Below are positions 22,526-29,969 of a stretch of 29,969 bases of DNA, piece after piece; within the stretch, counting starts at the first letter, position 1, and each line of letters begins with the position of its first letter. The notes beneath the pieces were generated by a model. That model made no database searches. It worked only from the letters and a program-made list of their open reading frames with translations, and was not told where the DNA came from. Made by a program: the position numbers and the translations under genes. Source of the DNA: an uncultured Lachnospiraceae bacterium (GTDB lineage Bacteria; Bacillota; Clostridia; Lachnospirales; Lachnospiraceae); contig CAJTXP010000048.1 of NCBI GenBank assembly GCA_910583615.1, positions 1-29,969 of the forward strand, in the 5' to 3' direction.

Positions 22526-23970
22526 ACGTTCTCGAAAGTCACCCCCTGTCCTCTCAGAATCTCCTTCAGGATCTCATAAAAATCTCTGAGCTGCTCCTGA
22601 AGCTCCTGCCAGCCTGCAACCTCGTTTTCCTTCTCATTTTCCGAAAATCCAAAGTCATTCATCGCATCCCGCAGCCGCATGATCCGTGCGGTCACCCGAA
22701 GCAGCTCCTCCGGAAGCTCCATGATCATACCGGTCAGTTCCGCCCGGTAGGGCGTGGTCATGAGCTTATGGTCGCAGAACCATTTCCGGTCCATGCGGGT
22801 CTCCCCTCTTCTCTCCAGCGCTTCATACTGTGCGGCCATATCCCGGAGTATGCTCCATACGGTCGTGTTTCTCACGGTCTGGTCTTCTGCGGGCACCTCA
22901 TACCGCTCGCACATGCAGGTCACGATGGTCTCCTTCAGGGCCGTGAAGCCAAGCTGCGTCAGGTTCTTGCGGATTGCCCAGTCCACCGCCGCCATTCCGG
23001 TAGCCGTGCAGTTCAGAGTGATCTTCCGGCCGTCCTTTATAAAATACAGGCTCTGGCGGAATACGTCCAGATCGCTTTCGATCCGCTGGAACAGCCGCAG
23101 AAGGGGCGCTTCCGAGATCCCCGTGTGACTCTCGCAAAGCCGGTCGTAATGCATCCGGAAATCTTCGTATGCCTTCCGGATACTCTTGTCCGGAGACGCA
23201 TTACTCTTTCCCTTACACGCGTTCAGGCAGCCGGTCAGATCGTGGAGACTCTTCAGCGCCTCCCGCTCCAATTCGCTGACCCCCTGACCGGATTCCTTGA
23301 GTTCCCGGATCTGACTGCTGCTGCCGCCCTTGACAAAGGACTCTGCCGCACTGGTCCAGTCAAGGAGCCTGCTGCACATGGACATGTCCAGAAGGTCCAC
23401 ATACCGAAGCCCGTCCGCTCCGTTTTCTCCGATCTCAAACGCTCCGTAGTAAATACCGCCCACCTTGATCTCCTTCAACGCCCGGGCATAGTGAATGACC
23501 GTCAGCACCTGCATGGGAATGTTCCGAAGTCCGTGGGTGATATCAAAATAGATGGTCTCGCCCGGCTGTACCGCCTCGTACATCTTTTCAAAAATCTCAT
23601 CCAGCTCTTCCCGGTTCCTGCCCTCCCGGATCCGGACGGTCTCCGCCGGGATCCGGGGATACTCTTCCTGAAGAATTTTCCGAAAACCGGTCTTCTTCTC
23701 CCCCGGCCGGACCAAAACGCCCCGGTCCCCGAGGGTCTGAAGTTCCCGCTCTCTGTAATCCCGGTCCAGCCAGTTCTCCTGCTCCGCACGTTCTGTGAGA
23801 AGGATCGTGATCCGGTCTCCTTCTGCGGCATCCGGCATCACATGCTTCAGAACCGCAAGCTGCGCATAGGGGGTCTTATACGAAACCCCCTCCTCTTTTA
23901 CCTGATACACGCAGTCCGTGTAAAAATTGGTCCCCAGGACCGCGATAAAATGTCTGTGTCTTTGTTCCAT
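22522..23970 (-). CDS. Csx2/TIGR02221-like CARF protein with degenerate HEPN motif
   Basis: A 482-residue protein. The CARF domain starts FIAVLGTNFYTDCVYQV (about 8-24) and carries the second ligand motif YFDITHGLRNIPMQV (141-155), typical of the TIGR02221/csx2 group. The C-terminal half is helical, as in HEPN proteins, but where R-x4-6-H is expected it reads LRDAMNDFGFSE: Arg434 remains and the His position holds Asp439 or Phe. RNase activity is therefore doubtful, and the protein could act as a sensor, regulator or partner of the MYG1 protein encoded next with a 4-nt overlap. AAAGGAA precedes the start at 23970; the longer reading from 24078 enters a hairpin region and was rejected. Confidence 0.8.
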   Translation of the reverse strand: MEQRHRHFIAVLGTNFYTDCVYQVKEEGVSYKTPYAQLAVLKHVMPDAAEGDRITILLTERAEQENWLDRDYRERELQTLGDRGVLVRPGEKKTGFRKILQEEYPRIPAETVRIREGRNREELDEIFEKMYEAVQPGETIYFDITHGLRNIPMQVLTVIHYARALKEIKVGGIYYGAFEIGENGADGLRYVDLLDMSMCSRLLDWTSAAESFVKGGSSSQIRELKESGQGVSELEREALKSLHDLTGCLNACKGKSNASPDKSIRKAYEDFRMHYDRLCESHTGISEAPLLRLFQRIESDLDVFRQSLYFIKDGRKITLNCTATGMAAVDWAIRKNLTQLGFTALKETIVTCMCERYEVPAEDQTVRNTTVWSILRDMAAQYEALERRGETRMDRKWFCDHKLMTTPYRAELTGMIMELPEELLRVTARIMRLRDAMNDFGFSENEKENEVAGWQELQEQLRDFYEILKEILRGQGVTFENV

Positions 23971-24035
23971 GTTCTTTTCCTTTCTGTTTCTGATCATATA
24001 CTGCTTCATCACTGCAGCATTTCCACCTGTGCGGT

Positions 24036-24057
24036 CGGGCGCTCCGGGGAGCGCCCG
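24036..24057. repeat. GC-rich hairpin between the two CARF genes
   Basis: CGGGCGCTCC (24036-24045) and GGAGCGCCCG (24048-24057) form a near-perfect 10-bp palindrome. It lies in the 117-bp gap between the CARF-HEPN gene and the Csx2-like gene and could attenuate or process the transcript. No T-run follows on either strand. Confidence 0.5.
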
Positions 24058-24087
24058 GCCTGACTTCCACCTTCGCAAAACCCGCGC

Positions 24088-26346
24088 TTATGTGTTCTCT
24101 ACATGTTCCTCCAGGATCTCAAGCCCCTGATACATCAGCTTTTTCACCTGGGCAAATTCCCTCCTGGCGCAGATCCCATGGTCCCTCTCAAGGCGCTCCA
24201 GCGCGTTTGTCTCATCTTCCTCCGCGCCTTCCTCGCTGGCGTGATTGATCCGGTTCCGGATCATTTTAAGGGGCAGATAGTATTTCATCATCTGGTACAG
24301 CTTCTCATTGGAAATGTTGCTCTCTTCTATGCCTTCTTCACGGGATCGAAGCCTGTCAAGGGCATTTACTTTTTTCTCATAGGTGCCCGCTTCCAGTTCC
24401 TCATGGCTCTTCGCATCCTGGCACAGAAAGTAATGCTGCCAGTGGATATCGTTTAACAACCATTTCACGAATCCATTCACCGTTCTTGGTCTGGATTTTA
24501 TTTTTGTTCTTGTATACGGCTGATTAATCACGGCATTGTTTCCCTCATATTTCGTTCTCAGAAAATACACGATCCTCTGAACCGCTCTTTTTTCCTGATT
24601 CGTCTTCATGAACGCCTCCAGATCCCGGAATCTGGAAACGTCCAGCCTGTCCATGGACCGGTACTTTCGTTCCATGGCTTCATACCCCTGCTTCAGTCTG
24701 CCTGCAAACTGCTTTAATTCCTCAGGCTTTCCGATGCTGTCGTAAAGCTCCACATAGAATGCCGTGCCGGCCTCGGTCGCTCCCGGCTTTATCCTGCGCT
24801 CTTTCTCCGGCAGCTTTAGCATCCCCGATTCATAATAATACTGCGGTATTTTCTCCACATACAGGGTCAGCGCCTGCTGCACCATATTGTTGTCCAGGCA
24901 CCACCGGATCAGTCTGGGATAGGTATAGCGCTGATCCTTCTCCATATTCAGCTTCTGCCGGATGATCGAGATCATATCGCTGAAAATCTCTGAAAAGAAG
25001 CTTTCCCTTTCCTTTTTCTCTTCATACCGGTCCAGTCCCTTCTGCAGATTGTCCATGATCTGATCCACCTTTTCCACATCACACAGGCTCATCACATGGG
25101 AAAACTTTACGATCTGGCTTAACAGTTCCTTTGTATCCTGGTCTTCTTCTTTGTCATAACAGTTTTCCAGAAGCTCCGCATTTCCCGTGCTGACAAACTG
25201 GTCGACCCCGCTCACCAGCCGGAACATATCATAGATGCAGGAGAGGGAATAGATTTTTTTATCGTTCCAGTTGCTGTACACAATCTCTCTGCAGAAAATA
25301 TCATGGCACTCCAGATACCGGATAATGACCGTCATGAGAAAGCTGATATCCCGGAAGCCCCCTGTATAATCAATATACACATTTTTCTTCGTTTTCTGGC
25401 GAAAACCGCTGCCCGCCGCGATCTGGCGGTAGATCTTGAGCGCCCGGACCGAAGTCTCCTGTCCGGAATCCGTATATGCGATCTCTTCACAGGTGATCTT
25501 CTGTCCCTCATAGAGCGCTCTAAGCCTTTCATCCTCCTGTATATAAGCGTCCACCATCTGTTCAAATTTTTTATGGTCGCCCCTGCTCCTGACCCGGTCG
25601 GTAATGATATACAGGACCTTCTGAATCAGGTCTCCATTCTCAGCCGCTTTGCAGATCAGATATTTCACCGGCGCGTCGTTGGTCTGAACTCCCTCAAAAT
25701 ATCGCTCTGTTCCGTCCGGCTCTTCCTCCATGTACCAGACCGGACCGTTCCCTTCTCTGTATTCGCTTAAAAACAACAACAGTATTCCGTCCTTCTTCAC
25801 CTTCTGTACCTTCCTTTCTGTTCTGTAAATCATTCCCTGTTTCTCATGTCCGGATATTTCATCACAGTGTATTTTTTCATTATGATTTATCTCCATATGT
25901 CGCACTTCCTTATTTTCACAGTGAGTATCATGGTATTTCTTTACGAGCATCAGAATATAATCAATATTGATTTCGATCTGCCGGATCAGCTCAATCTCAA
26001 AGACCACGTCATCTGTAATATCTGTACTTTCCTGTCGTTTGCACTTCCACTCGTCACGCAAATCCTGATAGCGTCCGAGATAATCCTGTAAGTCACGCTC
26101 GGAAATCCGTTCATTTCCCTTAAACTCATCAAAAGAAAGCAGGAGATTTCTCATACGAAGAATCGTGCCAAACAGTGCAATAAAATCTTTCTGGCTCTGC
26201 ACTCCAATAATCTGCGGCTCTGACAGCGGAAACTTATGATTCAGTTCCTCCATCAAATCCACATACCCCGGCATTCTTATCCCCAAACAGGGAAATGCTT
26301 TTTTTGTAATATGATCTTGGGTATCGGACAATGTTGATTCTTTCAT
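24088..26346 (-). CDS. CARF-HEPN ribonuclease with an HsdR-derived N-terminal extension
   Basis: One open frame of 752 codons with two unrelated parts. Residues about 33-148 are the C-terminal region of a type I restriction HsdR subunit. From about 183 on it is a CARF-HEPN protein: GILLLFLSEYREG, KVLYIITDRVRSRG, the ligand motif VYIDYTGGFRDISF (323-336) and, after a long helical part, the HEPN site MIRNRINHASEE with R697 and His702 in R-x4-H spacing, so it should be an active oligoadenylate-triggered RNase. The native start is probably internal: GTG at 25800 (codon 183) has AGGAAGG 8 nt upstream, and ATG at 25896 has AAGGA 10 nt upstream; the ATG at 26346 has only a poorly spaced AAAGG. It would be the first effector gene of the operon. 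TM1812/Csm6-type is the likely subgroup. Confidence 0.8.
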   Translation of the reverse strand: MKESTLSDTQDHITKKAFPCLGIRMPGYVDLMEELNHKFPLSEPQIIGVQSQKDFIALFGTILRMRNLLLSFDEFKGNERISERDLQDYLGRYQDLRDEWKCKRQESTDITDDVVFEIELIRQIEINIDYILMLVKKYHDTHCENKEVRHMEINHNEKIHCDEISGHEKQGMIYRTERKVQKVKKDGILLLFLSEYREGNGPVWYMEEEPDGTERYFEGVQTNDAPVKYLICKAAENGDLIQKVLYIITDRVRSRGDHKKFEQMVDAYIQEDERLRALYEGQKITCEEIAYTDSGQETSVRALKIYRQIAAGSGFRQKTKKNVYIDYTGGFRDISFLMTVIIRYLECHDIFCREIVYSNWNDKKIYSLSCIYDMFRLVSGVDQFVSTGNAELLENCYDKEEDQDTKELLSQIVKFSHVMSLCDVEKVDQIMDNLQKGLDRYEEKKERESFFSEIFSDMISIIRQKLNMEKDQRYTYPRLIRWCLDNNMVQQALTLYVEKIPQYYYESGMLKLPEKERRIKPGATEAGTAFYVELYDSIGKPEELKQFAGRLKQGYEAMERKYRSMDRLDVSRFRDLEAFMKTNQEKRAVQRIVYFLRTKYEGNNAVINQPYTRTKIKSRPRTVNGFVKWLLNDIHWQHYFLCQDAKSHEELEAGTYEKKVNALDRLRSREEGIEESNISNEKLYQMMKYYLPLKMIRNRINHASEEGAEEDETNALERLERDHGICARREFAQVKKLMYQGLEILEEHVENT
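25902..26250 (-). pseudogene. hsdR: hsdR 3' remnant (type I restriction R subunit)
   Basis: Codons 33-148 of the fused frame read EELNHKFPLSEPQIIGVQ, KDFIALFGTILRMRNLLLSF, then VVFEIELIRQIEINIDYILM and LVKKYHD, the conserved C-terminal region of HsdR. All helicase and nuclease parts upstream are missing and the true C-terminus is replaced by the CARF gene. It is the junction between the restriction remnant and the CRISPR operon. Confidence 0.8.
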
Positions 26347-26350
26347 ACCT

Positions 26351-26734
26351 TTAGATGAAATCCAAGGAATTGTACCCTTTTCCCAAATCAGAAAGTGATC
26401 TCATAGGGTATTTTCCGTTGTGACAAAGTAATTTATCCCGATAAAATTCATACTGCTTCTTCCGAACCGCAAGTTCGGCTGTAAGTTCAACCGTAAATAA
26501 TGTAAGAAAGTCCAATATACGGACTATTTCACATTGTACCTCTTTTGCGTTTTGATTATGATGAATAATCGCTGCATGTCCACTAACTGTAATACTCTCA
26601 TTTCCAAGCCACGCAACACATTTGCACACATCATCATCATTCTCGTTTGTGACTGCCATAATGATATCACTATGCCCTGCATATTTCACACTGTCCGGAC
26701 AAAATTCCGTAACCAATTCATTTAATTTACTCAT
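26351..26734 (-). pseudogene. hsdS: hsdS remnant with internal deletion (type I specificity subunit)
   Basis: 127 codons against about 400 in a normal HsdS. It starts MSKLNELVTEFCPDSVKYAG, typical of the HsdS N-terminus, passes GNESITVSGHAAIIHHNQNA from a target-recognition domain, and then jumps to the final conserved helix IVRILDFLTLFTVELTAELA and RKKQYEFYRDKLL. Most of both recognition domains is gone, so specific DNA binding is unlikely. It overlaps the end of the DUF1016 gene by 8 nt and ends 4 nt before the hsdR-containing frame. Confidence 0.8.
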
Positions 26735-27800
26735 CCCGCGCACCGCCTCTCTCCTGTAGCGTTGGATGCTGCATATAAAATATTTCTTTCTGCCTCTCTA
26801 TCTCTGTGCGCAACTGTTCCTTTGTAGGCAGATAAGTTAGATACTTTGACATAAAAAGTCTTTCGTTATCATGCAATACCGAATATCTCGCAATATCTTC
26901 GCTGGTTTCACTGCAGAGCAGTATCCCAAGAGTCGGATTATCCCCTTCCTTACGCTTCAGTTCGTCATACATACGAACATACATATCAATCTGTCCTACG
27001 TCCTGATGTGTAATTGTACCCATTTTCAAATCGACCAGCACATAGCATTTCAATTCAATATTATAAAAAACCAAATCAATGTAGTACTCCTGAGTATCCG
27101 TTACAATATGCTGTTGTCTTGCCACAAAAGCAAACCCTTTCCCCATTTCCATCAGAAAATCCCGGATATGCGATAAAATAGCCGATTCCAAATCTGTTTC
27201 AGCAAAAGCATCTTCCGCTCTATAACCCAAAAATTCTGCAACAACAGGATTCTTAATTAATTCAAACTTATTTTCCTGATATTTTTCCGTTTTTTGCCGC
27301 ATTTCTGCAATCACTTTTTCTTTTTGCGGCGCCTGTAAAAGTCGGTAATAATATTGTGTTCCTATATTTCTATCCAGTGTTCTTGCGCTCCATCCCTCAC
27401 TTGTCGCTTCATGCAAATACCAAATTCTAGCATCTTCATCAGACACCCGCAAAAGGCTGCGAAAATGCGTCCAGTTTAAATTGTGAACGCATGCGTTCAC
27501 AATTTCTCTGTCTGGAAAAGCCAAATAAAATTTACGAAAATACTGCAAATTTCTTTTAGAATAGCTTTTTCCAAACTCTCTGGTCAATTCTCCTGACAGA
27601 GTTTCAATCAACGCTTTACCATATTCTGCTCTTTCTTTCCCTTCTTGTTCCTGCTCTACAATCCTTCTTCCCACTTGCCAGTATGTAAGTACCATTGCTT
27701 TGCTGGCAGCATTATAGGCATACTCCTGACCAGATATTATGATCTGTCTAGTATCTGTAATCATCAACTGATAAGCAGCTATCATATTCTCTTTTTCCAT
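26727..27800 (-). CDS. DUF1016/YhcG-family PD-(D/E)XK nuclease
   Basis: A 357-residue, apparently complete member of the YhcG family. The N-terminal DUF1016 domain has AMVLTYWQVGRRIVEQEQEG, KRNLQYFRKFYLAFPD and LNWTHFRSLLRV; the C-terminal nuclease domain has YYIDLVFYNIELKCYVLVDL followed by KMG, giving the D...D-x-K site, then HQDVGQIDMYVRMYDELKR. GAGG lies 7 nt before the ATG at 27800; an ATG at 27806 overlapping the hsdM stop is the alternative. Such nucleases often lie inside type I restriction operons, as here between hsdM and hsdS. It is the only intact gene of this block. Confidence 0.88.
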   Translation of the reverse strand: MEKENMIAAYQLMITDTRQIIISGQEYAYNAASKAMVLTYWQVGRRIVEQEQEGKERAEYGKALIETLSGELTREFGKSYSKRNLQYFRKFYLAFPDREIVNACVHNLNWTHFRSLLRVSDEDARIWYLHEATSEGWSARTLDRNIGTQYYYRLLQAPQKEKVIAEMRQKTEKYQENKFELIKNPVVAEFLGYRAEDAFAETDLESAILSHIRDFLMEMGKGFAFVARQQHIVTDTQEYYIDLVFYNIELKCYVLVDLKMGTITHQDVGQIDMYVRMYDELKRKEGDNPTLGILLCSETSEDIARYSVLHDNERLFMSKYLTYLPTKEQLRTEIERQKEIFYMQHPTLQERGGARDE

Positions 27801-27802
27801 TA

Positions 27803-28502
27803 TCATACCTCTATTTCCGCAATGATCTTATCAATTTCATCACGAAGCACTTGTTCACGAGCCACGATTTCCTTAATTTCCGCATTCAGCTTCACAATAT
27901 CTATTTTCTCTCTGGTATCCCTCGCTTCCACATATGTGGACACAGACAGGTTATAATCATTCCCTGAAACTTCCTCATAAGATGCGGGATGTGTAAAATG
28001 CTCAACTTCTATACGTTTTATAAACACATCCACAATACGCTCTATATTTTCCTGCGTCAATTTATTGTTATTCGTAACCTTGATGCATTCACCTGTTGCA
28101 TCGATAAACAGAGTCTTGTTATCTGCTTTATTTTTCTTCATTACCATGATGCTGGTCGCAATTGAAGTGCCAAAAAACAGATTACCTGGCAACCGAATCA
28201 CGCAATCCACATAGTTGTTATCAATCAGATACTTACGAATTTTCTGCTCCGCACCGCCGCGATACATAAACTTTATTGATTTCTGTTTTACCCACAGTTC
28301 CAAGCCGTGTGAGCAGTTCGGATACATCTGCCGGAATGAAGAATTCTCCGCCGGATTTTCCCGTATTCGATGCATACATCATCATAAGATATTCATACGC
28401 ATCGCCAAAAGCGTCAATAGAATGGTCTTTGACATCTCCGAGGTTCATTCCGCCCACTCCATTCAGCAGTTTAACAAGTTTCTCATTAAGCTTTGCAACT
28501 GT
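27803..28502 (-). pseudogene. hsdM: hsdM remnant lacking the methyltransferase core
   Basis: Two frames cover one broken gene. The 5' piece reads KLVKLLNGVGGMNLGDVKDH, then DAYEYLMMMYASNTGKSGGE and TRLGTVGKTEINKVY, and stops out of frame. The 3' piece, in another frame, starts at FMYRGGAEQKIRKYLI and runs through RLPGNLFFGTSIATSIMVMK to DKIIAEIEV. In HsdM, KVY is followed by the SAM-binding DPACGSG motif and later the NPPY-type motif; both are missing, so a deletion near 28258 removed the catalytic core. The first part of the gene is also gone, replaced by the end of the HerA-like gene. It cannot methylate DNA. Confidence 0.85.
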
Positions 28503-28508
28503 AGAACC

Positions 28509-29693
28509 CTACAATTTAAATTGAGGTGTTCCTGAATCCGGTTTTTCTTTTGGCGGGCTCACCTTTAATAATAAAGGCATGGGAAAATCCACCCCTGTTA
28601 AAATTGCCTCACCTTCACCTAACACAGGCAAATATGCCAATGTACTGCTATTAGCAGTTGCACAGGACTGCTTAATAGCCTCCTTATCATGAAAATTAAT
28701 AAGTCTATGTACTAAAAATGTTCCCATTTGACTCAATGTTCCTACGGGAATATCCCTGGGCATTTGTGTAGCAATACATAGAAACAGACCATATTTGCGG
28801 CACTCCTTGGCTATTTGATCAAAAGCATTCAGGGAATACGCCGTAAAACTGTCATCGGTTATTCGTTTGTTTAAAAACTGATGCGCTTCATCCAGAAAAA
28901 ATATTGTTGGTTTTTGTTTAAATATCTTATCTCTTGCCATGTTAAGCAGATATTTTGCCAAAGCATTGGCAATTATCTCTCGTACATTAAAATCATAACC
29001 CACTTTTTCAAAGCCAATTCGTAATAATGTATTTTTATTATCCGGGTCAAAGAATTTTACAATCGTATCCGCCAAATCCTGTTTATCATCCACATTACCA
29101 ATACCAAGTATTTTCTTGTAATTTCTATCATTAACAAATGCATTAGTTCTTGTAACAAGGGAAATACAATTAGCTGAATCCTGCTCTGATCTGCCGCCCC
29201 ATGAATTGGAATCCTTTTTATCAATCTCTTCATAATACTTGCGTTGAAACTATACAAACTCAACCTTATTTCTGTTTGCTTTTGGCAAAAGATTTTTATC
29301 TCTCCCATTTATAAAATAACTATCCAATCCACCCTTTACTTTGGCAATTTCCAGTGTTTTCAGCGTTTTAATGGCCTCTAACAATTTAGGGGCCTGTGCT
29401 CTCTCCGATGGCTTAAGCAAAAAGAACAGATCTGATATGGTTAATTTCTTATAACTGAAGTAAGCATTCTGCGCAAGTATACAATGCTGCCCTTGTAATT
29501 CAGCGTATTCGCCAGTGGGATCCAGTAAAATACACTTTGTATTATTTTTTCTTGCTTCTTCAATTAATTTTGACAACGACCAGCTATTTCCTCCCCCGGT
29601 TGTTCCGACTACTGCACAATGTCTGCCAAAAAAAGATTGTTGTGAAACTGTCACTTCTGTTTGGTTATCGGAATTCAAATATCCAATATCCAT
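28509..29693 (-). pseudogene. HerA-like ATPase with Walker A change and internal amber codon
   Basis: A HerA/FtsK-type ATPase of about 394 codons interrupted by TAG at 29250-29252. The frame is the same on both sides (KANRNKVEFV, stop, FQRKYYEEIDKKDSNSWGG), so a single nonsense change explains it. Walker A reads GTTGGGNSWS where GTTGGGKSWS is expected, removing the ATP-binding Lys. Walker B is intact as PTIFFLDEAHQFLN, followed by ATQMPRDIPVGTLSQMGTF and the C-terminal LGEGEAILTG. The ATG at 29693 shares one base with the TGA of the upstream gene. HerA proteins pair with SIR2 or nuclease partners in phage defence; the two lesions suggest this one is dead. Confidence 0.8.
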
Positions 29694-29968
29694 CAAAATC
29701 TCTTCGCTTTCTTTCTGACCAAATCCCCGAACAAGAACTCCTTGTGTGGTGCATCCTCCGGCATAATAATAGTACAGTTACTTATAATAATCTGTTTAAT
29801 TTTATTAACAATCTCTTTCACTTCTGAATCTGTATCATGATATAACAATAAGTATAAACTGGCATGGGACAGAAATTCTTCCAGATTAACACGGGTAATA
29901 TCATCAATTTTATAAGAGGCTTCTGGCATGATGGTGGGTACTTGACCATGCCCAATTAACATCTGCAT
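29693..29968 (-). CDS. 3' part of an unknown gene, probable partner of the HerA-like ATPase
   Basis: About 91 codons running in from the right edge, so the start is outside. Visible text includes IDDITRVNLEEFLSHASLYL, LLYHDTDSEVKEIVNKIKQI, then IIMPEDAPHKEFLFGDLVRK and a basic end, KKAKRF. I recognise no domain. The stop codon overlaps the start of the HerA-like gene by one base, so the two were made from one mRNA. By analogy with known defence pairs it may be a SIR2-like or nuclease partner, but nothing in this part proves it. Confidence 0.5.
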   Translation of the reverse strand: MQMLIGHGQVPTIMPEASYKIDDITRVNLEEFLSHASLYLLLYHDTDSEVKEIVNKIKQIIISNCTIIMPEDAPHKEFLFGDLVRKKAKRF

Positions 29969-29969
29969 A

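Noticed and set aside
22435..24063. 542-codon plus-strand open frame opposite the Csx2-like gene
   Set aside because: Low-complexity reading antisense to a recognisable CARF gene; no motif of its own.
1..29969. tRNA or rRNA genes, riboswitches
   Set aside because: I looked for tRNA-like ends and conserved riboswitch motifs and saw none that I can support by eye.

Overview
The window is a CRISPR-Cas type III island set among mobile-element debris and a decayed restriction/defence locus. The organism is most likely a gut Clostridia of the Lachnospiraceae type. This is inferred from strong AGGAGG-type ribosome sites, a TnpV remnant, the MYG1 sequence style and the clostridial look of the toxin-antitoxin and Uma2 genes. 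The CRISPR genes look GC-richer than the AT-rich right end (about 26-30 kb) and the toxin-antitoxin zone (about 7.1-9.2 kb), which suggests a composite origin. Nothing was searched against a database; family names rest on recognisable motifs.

Left block (164-5984, all minus strand): an adaptation operon in the order CARF-HEPN ribonuclease (Csm6-like), cas1, cas2, and a reverse transcriptase fused to an archaeo-eukaryotic-type primase-polymerase (RT-CAPP). Next come CRISPR array 1 (6394-7023, nine good 37-bp repeats and eight spacers) and a 206-bp leader on its right. The array is therefore transcribed leftwards, and its repeats end in the usual ATTGACAC 5' handle.

Middle block (7.2-13.4 kb): two toxin-antitoxin modules (BrnT/BrnA and Phd/PIN, the latter bracketed by inverted repeats), a vestigial CRISPR copy (one relic repeat with a truncated leader), a membrane-anchored protein, remnants of TnpV, a DUF6429-like protein, an ATP-binding regulator and a transposase, a Uma2 nuclease, then CRISPR array 2 (12731-13063) with a leader nearly identical to that of array 1. 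All three CRISPR copies share the same order: leader, repeats, degenerate last repeat, spacer-like trailer and terminator hairpin.

Type III effector block (14038 to about 25.9 kb, minus strand): CARF-HEPN, a Csx2/TIGR02221-like CARF protein with a damaged HEPN motif, a MYG1-family DHH phosphoesterase, an HD-less Cas10, a Cas7-Cas5-Cas11 fusion (Csx10-like), a double Cas7, Csx19 and a Cas7 with insertion (TIGR03986). The five complex genes match the III-Dv architecture known from Synechocystis. The Cas10-Cas7 complex is expected to bind RNA complementary to the crRNA, cleave it and make a cyclic oligoadenylate. Three CARF proteins could sense that signal, and the MYG1 protein is a candidate new effector or off-switch. 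No cas6 is visible in the window.

Right block (25.9-29.97 kb): remnants of a type I restriction system (hsdR 3' part fused in frame to the CARF-HEPN gene, shrunken hsdS, hsdM without its catalytic core), an intact DUF1016/YhcG nuclease, and a HerA-like ATPase with a mutated Walker A motif and an internal amber codon.
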